Positions 53,808-63,200 of a stretch of DNA of 64,000 nt are shown here, piece after piece. How positions within the stretch are numbered: position 1 is the first letter of the stretch; each line of letters starts with the position of its first letter. The notes beneath the pieces are model-generated. The model ran no database searches. It was not told the DNA's origin and was given only the letters and a program-made list of their open reading frames with translations. A program made the translations under genes and the position numbers. Origin of the DNA: JBIICS01 sp044238735 (GTDB lineage: Bacteria > Bacteroidota > Bacteroidia > UBA4408); assembly GCA_044238735.1 (NCBI GenBank), contig JBIICS010000002.1, positions 1 through 64,000 on the forward strand. Reading direction: 5' to 3'.

Positions 53808-53830
53808 CCCCCAATTTGGGGGTATTTGTT
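53808..53830 (+). terminator. short C/G hairpin with T-rich tail, overlapping a promoter
   Basis: CCCCC (53808-53812), 5 bases, GGGGG (53818-53822), then TATTTGTTTGTTT. It could end the rfaD-gtrA-barrel transcript. The T-rich tail also supplies the -33 TTTG of the subtilase promoter. Confidence 0.5.
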
Positions 53831-53854
53831 TGTTTACTATTAATAGTATCTTTA
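53825..53854 (+). promoter_or_regulatory. promoter of the subtilase gene
   Basis: TTTG (53825-53828), 18-base spacer, TATCTTTA (53847-53854), a one-base variant of TAnnTTTG. It lies within the longer reading frame from 53816 and so supports ATG 53873. Confidence 0.5.
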
Positions 53855-53872
53855 TTAAAAAACAATTGGTGT

Positions 53873-55438
53873 ATGAAGTATTTAAGCATTAGTGCTTTGT
53901 TGTTCCTTTCTTTATCTGGTTTTGCTCAAAAGAAACCTGCTGCTAACTGGCAGATAATGGATCCAAAATCTGATAAAATATACGGTGCTGCAACCGAAAA
54001 AGCCTTGGAAGTATTAAAAGGACGAACCCCTAAAGAAGTAATAGTAGGTGTAATTGATTCGGGGGTAGAGGTTGATCATGAAGACTTGAAAGATGTTATT
54101 TGGGTTAACAAGGGTGAGATTCCAAATAACGGAATAGATGATGACAAGAATGGTTATATAGATGATATTAACGGTTGGAGTTTTTTGGGTGGTAAAACGC
54201 AAGATTTAAATTATGAGTCGCTGGAGTTGGCTCGTTTAAATCTTCGGTACAGTAGAAAATTCTCTAAGATGGATACAACCAATTTAAAAGGTGAAGACGC
54301 TAAATTGTTTGATGAGTACAAACGTATTCGTTCCGATTTTAATAAAGAACAATCTCGACAAGAACAACAGGCCGCCGGAATCGGAATAATGGATGCCTTT
54401 ATTAAGCGTGTAAAAAAGGAGAGCAGCGGAGATTTTAGTAAAGCCTCTGTAAAATCATATGCACCCAGAGACAAACAAGATTCTGCTGTTAAGAAGCAAA
54501 TGAAATTGATACTTAGTTTTGTAAATGCAAAAGAATTAGATGAACAAATTTCGGGTGCAGCCGCTTCAATTGTAAATGTGGCTAAATTAAATCGATTAAA
54601 TACAGATTCAATCAGAGCGCTCGTTGTCGGCGATAATCCGGCCGATCCCAACGAACGTTTTTATGGTTGTAATAGGGTAGAAGGTCCGGATGCTTTGCAT
54701 GGCACCCATGTTTCGGGAATAATTGCTGCTATGCGTAATAATAACAAGGGCATTATAGGAGAGGCGCCAAACGTTAAAATTATGGCCATACGAGCAGTGC
54801 CTAATGGAGATGAACGCGATAAAGATGTTGCAAATGGCATAAGATACGCGGTTGATAATGGTGCCAGTATCATTAATATGAGTTTTGGTAAGTATTATTA
54901 CTCGGATAAACCACTAGTAGATGAAGCTATAAAATATGCCATGAGTAAAGATGTTTTGCTGGTGCATGCTGCAGGAAACGACTCTAAAAACAAGGATATT
55001 GAAGATAGTTATCCAACCCGTAAACTAAGTGACGGAACTATTGCAAATAATTGGCTGGATGTAGGTGCCAGTGCGTCTAAAAAAGGAAAAAAACTTTTGG
55101 GCAATTTTTCTAATTACGGTAAAACAACGGTAGATTTATTTGCCCCTGGAGTTGATATATATTCTACAGTTCCGGATAATAAATACTTACACGAATCCGG
55201 AACCAGTATGGCGTCTCCGGTTGTAGCGGGAGTAGCCGCCATAATTCGAGGCTATTTTCCTGAATTAACAGCTAAAGAAGTAAGAGAAGTATTAATGAAG
55301 ACTTCCGTTCAATACAAAAAGAAAGTGAGGATCCCCGGCTCTAAAAAGCAAAAAGCTAAGTTGAGTGACTTGTGTATATCGGGTGGATTAATTAATGCTG
55401 AAAATGCGGTTAAGTATTTATTGGACGAAAAAAAATAA
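53873..55438 (+). CDS. S8 family (subtilisin-like) serine peptidase
   Basis: 521 residues from ATG 53873, which opens the signal peptide MKYLSISALLFLSLSGFAQ; the frame extends to 53816 but the promoter overlaps that part. Catalytic triad: Asp62 in GVIDSGVEVDHEDL, His276 in LHGTHVSGIIAA, Ser445 in GTSMASPVVAGVAA, with oxyanion Asn in HAAGNDSKN. An insert of about 150 residues, rich in charged residues, separates Asp and His. Secreted or periplasmic; no T9SS sorting domain and no obvious inhibitor propeptide. Substrate unknown. Terminator follows. Confidence 0.92.
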   Translation: MKYLSISALLFLSLSGFAQKKPAANWQIMDPKSDKIYGAATEKALEVLKGRTPKEVIVGVIDSGVEVDHEDLKDVIWVNKGEIPNNGIDDDKNGYIDDINGWSFLGGKTQDLNYESLELARLNLRYSRKFSKMDTTNLKGEDAKLFDEYKRIRSDFNKEQSRQEQQAAGIGIMDAFIKRVKKESSGDFSKASVKSYAPRDKQDSAVKKQMKLILSFVNAKELDEQISGAAASIVNVAKLNRLNTDSIRALVVGDNPADPNERFYGCNRVEGPDALHGTHVSGIIAAMRNNNKGIIGEAPNVKIMAIRAVPNGDERDKDVANGIRYAVDNGASIINMSFGKYYYSDKPLVDEAIKYAMSKDVLLVHAAGNDSKNKDIEDSYPTRKLSDGTIANNWLDVGASASKKGKKLLGNFSNYGKTTVDLFAPGVDIYSTVPDNKYLHESGTSMASPVVAGVAAIIRGYFPELTAKEVREVLMKTSVQYKKKVRIPGSKKQKAKLSDLCISGGLINAENAVKYLLDEKK

Positions 55439-55453
55439 AAACGTTTAGTTTTA

Positions 55454-55485
55454 GGCCACCTGATTAAGGTGGTCTTCTTTTTTTT
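55454..55485 (+). terminator. rho-independent terminator after the subtilase gene
   Basis: GGCCACCT, 5-base loop, AGGTGGTC (8 bp, one G-T pair), then a T-rich tract. The rest of the gap to 55636 (about 150 bases) holds no gene. Confidence 0.82.
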
Positions 55486-55636
55486 AAATGGAAAAAGCCG
55501 TATTTCTAATTGATGGCTCAACTTGTTGAAACCCTCAATTTTAAAGCATTTTTTTGAGAATTTTTTTAAAATGTCAAATTTCACAGGTTTTTAATCAAAA
55601 TTCATTGAAAACAAGGGTTAACTGCTCAATTTACCT

Positions 55637-55644
55637 TAGATTTG
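55637..55644 (+). promoter_or_regulatory. -7 element TAGATTTG upstream of mdh
   Basis: Exact TAnnTTTG 24 bases before the mdh ATG; no TTG at the standard spacing. Confidence 0.45.
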
Positions 55645-55668
55645 CAAAAAAATTAATAAAACCAGAAA

Positions 55669-56613
55669 ATGAAAAACTATAAAGTATCCGTAATTGGAGC
55701 AGGAAATGTTGGTGCAACATGCGCCGAAGCTATTGCTAACAGAAGAATTGCCAGCGAAATTGTTTTACTGGACATTAAACAGGGTTTTGCTGAAGGTAAA
55801 GCATTAGACATGATGCAAACCGCCACCTTAAATAATTTTAATACCCGAATTTCGGGTGTTACAGCCGATTACAGCGCAACAGCCAATAGTGATGTAGTGG
55901 TGATTACCTCTGGAATCCCTCGTAAACCTGGTATGACACGCGAAGAACTAATCGGTATTAATGCCGGTATTGTAAAAGATGTAACTTCTAATATTTTAAA
56001 GTACTCTCCTGAGGCCATTATCGTGGTAGTTAGTAACCCTATGGATACTATGACATACCTGGCGCTTAAGTCTACAGGCCTGCCTAAAAACAGAATTATC
56101 GGAATGGGCGGTATATTAGACAGCGCTCGTTTTAAATGTTATTTGTCTGCCGCCTTAAATGTTCCTGCTAACGATGTTCAAGGATACGTAGTAGGTGGGC
56201 ATGGAGATACTACCATGATACCGTTAACACGTTTAGCTACTTATAATGGAGTACCTGCCAGTGAGTATCTAAATGCTGAAACGCTTGCAAAAGTTGCTGC
56301 GGATACGATGGTAGGCGGTGCTACTTTAACCGGATTATTAGGAACCTCGGCTTGGTATGCTCCAGGAGCAGCAGTAGCCAGCTTAGTAGATAGTATATTA
56401 AATGATCAAAAGCGTTTGTATACTTGTTGTGTATCTTTAGACGGAGAATATGGTCAGAAAGATATTTGCATTGGCGTGCCTGTAATTATTGGCAAAAACG
56501 GCTGGGAAAAAATAGTAGATTTTAAACTTAATGCTGATGAGCAGGCTTTGTTTAATAAGAGTGCAGATGCAGTAAGAAATATGAACGCTGCTTTAAACAC
56601 AGTTTTAGCTTAA
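55669..56613 (+). CDS. mdh: malate dehydrogenase (LDH-like type)
   Basis: NAD-dependent oxidation of malate to oxaloacetate in the TCA cycle. 314 residues. NAD-binding VIGAGNVGATCA; the substrate loop IPRKPGMTRE with Arg residues that bind a dicarboxylate, as in malate rather than lactate dehydrogenase; VVVSNPMDTMTYLA; catalytic His in VGGHGDTTMIPL. The sequence belongs to the LDH-like MDH group common in Bacteroidota. Own promoter element upstream and terminator directly downstream, so a single-gene transcript. Confidence 0.95.
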   Translation: MKNYKVSVIGAGNVGATCAEAIANRRIASEIVLLDIKQGFAEGKALDMMQTATLNNFNTRISGVTADYSATANSDVVVITSGIPRKPGMTREELIGINAGIVKDVTSNILKYSPEAIIVVVSNPMDTMTYLALKSTGLPKNRIIGMGGILDSARFKCYLSAALNVPANDVQGYVVGGHGDTTMIPLTRLATYNGVPASEYLNAETLAKVAADTMVGGATLTGLLGTSAWYAPGAAVASLVDSILNDQKRLYTCCVSLDGEYGQKDICIGVPVIIGKNGWEKIVDFKLNADEQALFNKSADAVRNMNAALNTVLA

Positions 56614-56631
56614 TAAAAAACACTTACTTAT

Positions 56632-56656
56632 AGCCCCGGTAAAACGGGGCTTTTTT
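56632..56656 (+). terminator. rho-independent terminator after mdh
   Basis: AGCCCCG, 6-base loop, CGGGGCT and a run of six T. Only 5 bases remain between the end of the T run and the next start codon. Confidence 0.88.
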
Positions 56657-56661
56657 ATGCT

Positions 56662-57075
56662 TTGAAAATAAAATTTAAAAAAATAAAAATTGACACCGGC
56701 TATCATCTATTAATAAAATTAAAGATAAATGATCAAGAGGCTGTTTTTGTAATTGACTCCGGCGCCAGCAATACAGTAATGGATTTAGAGGCATCCAAAC
56801 GATTTATATCAAAGGAAAAAATTAAACAGGAAGGTAAACTTTCGAGCGGACTGGGCACCAATAAAATGTCGAGTGCTCTTTCAAAAAAACAATTCTTAGA
56901 AATTGGAAAACTTAAATTTAAACATCCTTTGGTTATATTAGATTTACATCATATTAATAGCTCATACCAGTCTTTGGGATATAATTCAATTGATGGTGTT
57001 TTAGGTTGCGATATTTTGGTAAAGTTTAATGCCGTAATTAACATTAAAACCAAAGAATTAATCTTACGTAAATAA
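56662..57075 (+). CDS. retropepsin-like aspartic protease-fold protein
   Basis: 137 residues, cytoplasmic (no signal peptide). The active-site motif DSGASNTVMD follows a hydrophobic strand (EAVFVIDSGAS), and a GVLGCDIL segment comes near the C-terminus, as in the single-domain bacterial aspartyl proteases of the Asp_protease_2 type. Such proteins act as dimers. Substrate unknown. Start is TTG at 56662, right after the mdh terminator; 1 base separates its stop from pssA, so the two are coupled. Confidence 0.8.
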   Translation: MKIKFKKIKIDTGYHLLIKLKINDQEAVFVIDSGASNTVMDLEASKRFISKEKIKQEGKLSSGLGTNKMSSALSKKQFLEIGKLKFKHPLVILDLHHINSSYQSLGYNSIDGVLGCDILVKFNAVINIKTKELILRK

Positions 57076-57076
57076 A

Positions 57077-57802
57077 TTGAAGACCATCATAAAAAATATA
57101 CCTAATACAATTACAGCAGGAAATTTATTTTGTGGGTGTATGGCCATTATAAGCATTTCTAAGGGAAATCTGGTAAGCGCTTCGTGGTTTGTAATTGCAG
57201 CTGCTGTATTGGACTTTTTAGATGGTTTTATAGCAAGGTTATTAAAGGTGCATTCTGAAATTGGTAAGCAATTAGATTCACTGGCAGATATTGTAACGTT
57301 TGGTGTAGTTCCGGGTTATATCCTGTATACGTTGTTGTCTCAAACCCAATTTTGTGAAAGCGGAACTTGCTGGAAAGCCATTATTTTACCTTATTATGGC
57401 TTTTTGATTACAGTTTTTTCGGCGGTAAGGCTCGCAAAATTTAATATAGATACCCGACAATCCAATTCATTTATTGGGGTTCCAACACCGGCTAATGCTT
57501 TGATGATCGCCAGCTTTTGTCTTACGCCCATTACCTCATTTATGTATCCTTTAATTCATCATTATGTTTTTTTAGCAAGCGTTTGTTTAATAATGAGTTA
57601 TTTACTGGTGGCCGAAATCCCTTTGTTTGCCCTTAAGTTTAAATCTTTTGGATGGAACGGTAATGAGCCAAGATTTATTTTTTTGTTTTGTAGTGTTCTT
57701 CTGTTAGTGATTATGGGGCCTTCGGCAGCTATATTTATATTATTATTGTATGTTCTGATGTCCCTCATTTTTGAGAGACTTAAAATTCATAAAACAGTTT
57801 AA
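57077..57802 (+). CDS. pssA: CDP-diacylglycerol-serine O-phosphatidyltransferase
   Basis: Makes phosphatidylserine, precursor of phosphatidylethanolamine, at the inner membrane. 241 residues with about seven membrane segments. The CDP-alcohol phosphatidyltransferase motif is complete: Asp49-Gly50, Ala53-Arg54, Gly63, Asp67 and Asp71 within LDFLDGFIARLL and GKQLDSLADIVTFG. Start TTG at 57077, one base after the retropepsin-like gene. With the downstream desaturase it forms a small membrane-lipid neighbourhood. Confidence 0.93.
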   Translation: MKTIIKNIPNTITAGNLFCGCMAIISISKGNLVSASWFVIAAAVLDFLDGFIARLLKVHSEIGKQLDSLADIVTFGVVPGYILYTLLSQTQFCESGTCWKAIILPYYGFLITVFSAVRLAKFNIDTRQSNSFIGVPTPANALMIASFCLTPITSFMYPLIHHYVFLASVCLIMSYLLVAEIPLFALKFKSFGWNGNEPRFIFLFCSVLLLVIMGPSAAIFILLLYVLMSLIFERLKIHKTV

Positions 57803-57918
57803 ACTGAAGTTTTGTATATATAAAATTTAGAACTAATCGGTTAAAAACGTAAATACCTTAAAAAGAGTATTTTCAATTGTAGGGTGTATATTTTAATTTT
57901 TTGTATTAAAACGCTTAA
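57803..57918. other. gap between pssA and desaturase genes
   Basis: About 116 bases, AT-rich. No terminator-like hairpin and no gene seen apart from the promoter element at its right end. Confidence 0.4.
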
Positions 57919-57926
57919 TAACTTTG
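57919..57926 (+). promoter_or_regulatory. -7 element TAACTTTG upstream of the desaturase
   Basis: Exact TAnnTTTG 17 bases before ATG 57944; TTG at 57901-57903 is 15 bases upstream, slightly short of the usual spacing. It lies within the longer frame from 57884 and so supports the later start. AAAAGGA follows it as a possible ribosome-binding site. Confidence 0.5.
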
Positions 57927-57943
57927 TAAAAGGAATTTTTAAA

Positions 57944-59041
57944 ATGAAAGTAAATTTTGCCAATACCAAAAACACCGATTTTCTTATCACATTAAGAACG
58001 CGTGTAGATAATTACTTTAAAACTAATAACTTGTCTAAAAACGCAAATGAGAAGATGGTATTTAAAACCACTTTTGTTTTGGGTGTTTTTTTTCTTTGTT
58101 ACCTCGTTCTAATATTAAATGCCTTTGAAAATGCCTGGATTAATTTGGCTATTTGTGCTACTTTGGGTTTGTTTACCGCATTTATCGGTTTTAACGTGGG
58201 GCATGATGCTGTTCATGGATCATACTCTAAAAATCCAAAGGTAAACAAGTTTTTAGGTTATACTTTTGATATGCTTGGCGCTAGTTCTTTTATGTGGAAT
58301 ATTGCTCACAACGTGGTTCATCACACCTATACAAATGTCCCTGACCATGATGATGATATTGAGCCCGTTTTTCTGATCCGTTTAAATCCGCATAAGAAGA
58401 GACTTTGGATACATCGTTTTCAGCATATTTATGCAACTTTCTTTTATGGATTAACTTCTTTATCATGGGTATTAATGAAAGATTTTAAACAGCTTTCCGC
58501 ACAACACATAGGGGGAAGTTATACAAAACATAAGTATCCTGCAAAAGACCTCATAATATTGTTTTCTGCTAAAGCTATCTATTTATTCATATTTGTAGTG
58601 TTGCCTATTATTGTGTTACCTTTTACGTGGTGGCAGGTTTTATTGGGCTTTGTCACCTTACACTTTGTAGAGGGTATTACACTTGCAATCGTTTTTCAAT
58701 TGGCACATGTTGTGGAGGGGCCTGCGTTCCCGTCTCCGGATGAGTTAGGGCATTTAGAAAATAATTGGGCTATACATCAGTTATACACTACTGCTAATTT
58801 TGCAAAAAACAATAAGTTAGCAACCTTCTTTTTTGGAGGTTTAAATTTTCAGATAGAACATCATCTATTTCCAAAAGTTTGTCATATTCACTATCCAAAT
58901 TTATCCGAAATTGTAAAACAAACGGCGTTAGAGTTTGGTATACCCTATTACGAAAACAAAACTATGTGGCAAGCAATTAAATCTCATTATCATTTATTAA
59001 AGCGTTTTGGTACCCAAGATGATTTTCAGTTCTCGTATTAA
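57944..59041 (+). CDS. membrane fatty acid desaturase
   Basis: 365 residues from ATG 57944, chosen because the promoter lies upstream within the longer frame. Acyl-lipid or acyl-CoA desaturase with the three His boxes of the di-iron site: GHDAVHG, HNVVHHTYTN, and QIEHHLFP, and about four membrane segments. The third box QIEHH is the form of front-end/linoleoyl-type desaturases, but there is no cytochrome b5 domain, so electrons come from a separate carrier. Position of the introduced double bond unknown. Probably tunes membrane fluidity. Terminator follows. Confidence 0.9.
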   Translation: MKVNFANTKNTDFLITLRTRVDNYFKTNNLSKNANEKMVFKTTFVLGVFFLCYLVLILNAFENAWINLAICATLGLFTAFIGFNVGHDAVHGSYSKNPKVNKFLGYTFDMLGASSFMWNIAHNVVHHTYTNVPDHDDDIEPVFLIRLNPHKKRLWIHRFQHIYATFFYGLTSLSWVLMKDFKQLSAQHIGGSYTKHKYPAKDLIILFSAKAIYLFIFVVLPIIVLPFTWWQVLLGFVTLHFVEGITLAIVFQLAHVVEGPAFPSPDELGHLENNWAIHQLYTTANFAKNNKLATFFFGGLNFQIEHHLFPKVCHIHYPNLSEIVKQTALEFGIPYYENKTMWQAIKSHYHLLKRFGTQDDFQFSY

Positions 59042-59060
59042 TTATAAATTCTCATAAAAT

Positions 59061-59093
59061 AAAAAGGGGCTTAGATTTTCTATGCCCCTTTTT
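59061..59093. terminator. bidirectional rho-independent terminator between desaturase and asd
   Basis: AAAAAGGGGC/GCCCCTTTTT (10 bp) with a nested TAGA/TCTA in the loop. A and T runs flank it on both sides, serving the two convergent genes. Bases 59094-59164 hold nothing more. Confidence 0.9.
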
Positions 59094-59164
59094 AATTAAA
59101 TAAACCCAGATTTTTCAATTAGTGTATGCTTATTAACCGATGGATTTAAAATTAGGGTTAACGA

Positions 59165-60154
59165 TTATACCAAATTGTTTTTTACTAAAAGTTCCGCAAT
59201 CTGAACTGCATTAGTAGCCGCGCCTTTGCGAAGATTATCGGCCACAATCCACATGTTTAGAGTATTGGGTTGAGATTCATCTTTTCTAATTCTTCCTACA
59301 AAAACTTCATCGCGCTTGTGAGCATTTAAAGGCATTGGATAAACCAGATTCTTTACATCATCCTGTACAATAATCCCACTAGATTTGCTTAAAATAGCCC
59401 GAACATCATCTAAATTAAATTCATTTTCAAACTCTATATTAACGGATTCCGAGTGTCCGCCAATAACTGGTATACGAACGGTAGTAGCTGTAACACGAAT
59501 AGTGTTATCACCCATAATTTTATTCGTTTCTTTTATCATCTTCATCTCTTCCTTAGTGTAACCATTCTCCTGAAAAACATCAATGTGAGGAATTACATTT
59601 AAATCTATTTTATATGGATAAGCCATTTCTGTTTCTTTTCCGGCGCGTTCATTCATTAATTGAGTTACAGCCTTAACGCCAGTTCCGGTAACAGATTGAT
59701 AAGTAGATACTACAACTCGTTTAATTTTATATCGATCATGCAAAGGTTTAAGTACTACAACCATCTGAATAGTTGAACAATTGGGATTTGCAATAATCTT
59801 GTCTTCTTTTGTTAAAACAGATCCGTTAACTTCAGGCACCACTAATTTTTTAGTTGGATCCATTCGCCAAGCAGATGAATTATCGATAACTGTAATGCCT
59901 GCTGCGGCAAAAAGGGGAGCTAATTCAGTTGAAGTAGTTCCACCCGCAGAAAAGATGGCGATTTGTGGTTTAAGTGAAATAGCAGTTTGAGCTGAAACAA
60001 CTTTAAACTTTTTTCCATTAAATTCAACCTCTTTTCCTATGCTCTTTTCAGATGCAACCGGAATTAATTCATCAATCGGAAATTTGCGCTCTTTTAAAAC
60101 TTCAAGCATCTCGGAACCCACTAGTCCGGTGGCCCCAACTACGGCAATTTTCAT
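59165..60154 (-). CDS. asd: aspartate-semialdehyde dehydrogenase
   Basis: Reduces aspartyl phosphate to aspartate semialdehyde, the branch point to lysine, diaminopimelate, methionine and threonine. 329 residues. NADP-binding VVGATGLVGSEMLEVL, SAGGTTS loop, catalytic Cys126 in ANPNCSTIQMVV, and a late motif RIPVIGGHSESVNIEF containing the active-site His. A TATTTTTG element (complement of 60181-60188) lies 26 bases upstream. Divergent from the lamin-tail-domain gene, with 75 bases between. Confidence 0.95.
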   Translation of the reverse strand: MKIAVVGATGLVGSEMLEVLKERKFPIDELIPVASEKSIGKEVEFNGKKFKVVSAQTAISLKPQIAIFSAGGTTSTELAPLFAAAGITVIDNSSAWRMDPTKKLVVPEVNGSVLTKEDKIIANPNCSTIQMVVVLKPLHDRYKIKRVVVSTYQSVTGTGVKAVTQLMNERAGKETEMAYPYKIDLNVIPHIDVFQENGYTKEEMKMIKETNKIMGDNTIRVTATTVRIPVIGGHSESVNIEFENEFNLDDVRAILSKSSGIIVQDDVKNLVYPMPLNAHKRDEVFVGRIRKDESQPNTLNMWIVADNLRKGAATNAVQIAELLVKNNLV

Positions 60155-60180
60155 AAGTAATTTATTTAAATAATATAGTC

Positions 60181-60188
60181 CAAAAATA
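60181..60188 (-). promoter_or_regulatory. -7 element TATTTTTG upstream of asd
   Basis: Exact TAnnTTTG on the minus strand, 26 bases before the asd ATG. Confidence 0.4.
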
Positions 60189-60229
60189 CTATATTTATAA
60201 GTAACAGCGTAATTGATGCAACTTAAAAA

Positions 60230-63200
60230 ATGAGATATTTTTTATTTATTATCCTATCAGCTTTTTACCTTTTAAGTTATGCTCAGCTGAACGAGAATTT
60301 TAGCGATGGAGATTTTAAAAACAACCCCAGCTGGTTTGGAGATACGGGTGTATTTATAATAAATGCTTCAAATCAATTGCAATTGAATAATGCCGGTGTA
60401 GCATCAACTAGTATATTATATACCCCTTTGGTGCTCGGGAATCTGGATAGTTTAGAGTGGAATGTATTTGTCAAACAGTCATTTGCAGGATCATCCAGTA
60501 ATTATTCCCGTATATATCTAGTTTCGGATCAGCCCGATTTAAAATCCTCTCTAAACGGGTATTTTTTACAATTTGGAGAGGCAAATGCCAACGATGCAAT
60601 AGAACTCTTTAAACAAACTGGAACTAGTGTTAGTTCTATTTGCAGAGGTACTAATGCCTCCATTGCCAGTTCTGTTAATGCTCATGTAAAAGTTGAACGC
60701 AGACAAGGAGGGTTATGGAAACTTTATGTTGATTACACGGGAGGAAATAATTATACATTAGATGCTCAGGGTACAGACAATAGTTTTAATTCTTCCGGTT
60801 TTTTTGGTTTTTTATGTAACTATACCTCTTCTAATGCAACCAAATTTTTTTATGATAATATCCGTGTAAATAATCTGATAGCGGATACAGTGAAACCGGT
60901 TCTACTGGCTGCTGAGGCTTTAAATAATCAACATCTTATTCTTACTTTTTCAGAAACCATAGATACGAACGGGGTTTCCAATAACAATAATTATTTTTTA
61001 AATGGCGGAATTGGTAACCCTTTACAGGCTTATCCAGATACTAATGATAAAAAGAGTATTCATTTAATTACTGCTAATTTGTTTATGAGCGGCCAAACAT
61101 ATGCGGTAACTGTTAATAACATTAAAGATCTGAATAGTAATTTTATTTTAGCAAACAGCAGTTTATCTTTTATATATATTGGCTTTGAAAGCCCTGTTTC
61201 TAAGGATGTGGTTGTTAATGAGATTTATGCAGATAATACTTCCACAATTAATTTTACTCAAATTAACAGCCGAGGAGAATACATTGAGCTTTATAACAGA
61301 AGTAATAAATATTTTAATTTACAAAATTGGACTATAACTGCCGGAAGTAGCACCCGAGTATTACCTACTTGTATTTTAAATCCGGGAACTTATGTAACGT
61401 TATGCGCAGTTGCTGATACCGCGTTTTATAAATCATATGGCCCTGTAGTTAGTCTTAGTTCTGCATTACCCTTAACTAACGCCGGTTCAACCTTAATTTT
61501 AAAAGATAATACCGGAAGAACTATTGATAAAATAAGTTATTCGGATAGCTGGTATAATGATAACGATAAAAAGGATGGAGGTTATGCGCTCGAAAAAATA
61601 AACCCAAATGATTCTTGTTTTAACCAAAAACCAAACTGGAGTGGGTCTAATAGCGTTTCTGTTGGGGGTAGTCCGGGAATAGTAAATACCGTTTATTCAT
61701 TAAATAGTGATAATACTCCTCCATCTGTATCGGAAGTTACGGTTGTAGATTCTAACCGTATACAGGTTTGTTTTAACGAAGGTATGGACAGTGCATCAGT
61801 TTTTCAATCGAATCATTATTTTGTAAATAACGGCTTGATTGTTACCGCTGTAGCTTCTATTAGCCCTTCCTATGATTGTATAGTATTGGTTACCAATTTA
61901 ACTATAGATAGCAACATTACTTATCTGTTGTCGGCAGTTAATGTTGCAGATTGCAGAGGTAATACAATTGCGGGTAACAACAGTGGGGAATTTAGTGTTA
62001 GTATCCCTGCATCTCGCTTTGATATTATAATAAATGAGATTATGGCTGATCCAACTCCCGAAGTTTTACTGCCTAATGCAGAATTTGTTGAAGTTTATAA
62101 TCGTTCCACAAAAAGAATACGAATGGATAAATGGAAACTTTCGGTTGGTAACTCTTTAAAGACAATCTCTAACAGAACCATAGGTCCTGGCGAATACTTG
62201 ATTCTTGCCGCTAATTCCGATACCACTTTATTTAGTTCTTATGGAAAAGTGAGTGGTATAAGTAGTACGTTAAGTTTAACAAACGGTGGTGCTACACTTA
62301 CACTGCTAGACAGTAATGCTGCTATTATTGATAAAGTTAGTTATAGCTCTTTATGGTATACTGATAACAATAAAGACGATGGAGGTTGGACACTGGAAAG
62401 AATTAATTCTAACGATTTCTGTTCATTAACTGGAAACTGGAAGGCATCTGATAATTTGAGTGGGGGAACACCTGGGAAAATAAATAGTATTCAAAATAAT
62501 GCTCCTGATTTAAGTGGTCCACAGCTGGTTGATGTCATGGTAAACTCTGCAAACACACTGGTTGCTTTCTTTAATGAAACACTAGATTCTGTTTTTAATG
62601 AAAACGTATTGTTATTTGCAATTAGCGGTCAAGCCCCTCCAAATATTAACTCCGTTAAGGTTATTGCTCCGTTTTATAATCAGGTTCTTATTACATTAAG
62701 TTCTGCTATTACTATCGGACAGGCCTATACACTCTCAGTTAATGGACTTAAAGATTGTAAGGGCAATGTAAATACTTTAGTTCAATCATCAGTATTCGGA
62801 AGGTACAGGCAGGCCTTGCCTTATGAGATTGTAATTAATGAACTAATGGCAGATCCCGATCCTTCTGTAAATTTGCCCAATTATGAATACATAGAAATCT
62901 ATAACCGAACTAATCAATCGCTTAACCTCGAAAAAATGATTATTAGTTCCGGTAGTAGTAAGATTATTTTGCCTTTTAAAATAATTGGCCCCGGACAATA
63001 TTTTTTATTGTTAGATGAAGATGGTGCTCCTTTTTATACCAGTTTGCCTAACAAAATTGAATTTCCTGGTTTTGTTACACTCCCCAATGAAGGTGGAACT
63101 TTAACGTTAACGGATAGTTCAGGAAACATCACCCACAGTATTTCTTACACGAGTGGTTGGTATAAAAACACGCAGAAAGACGAGGGGGGATGGTCGCTTG

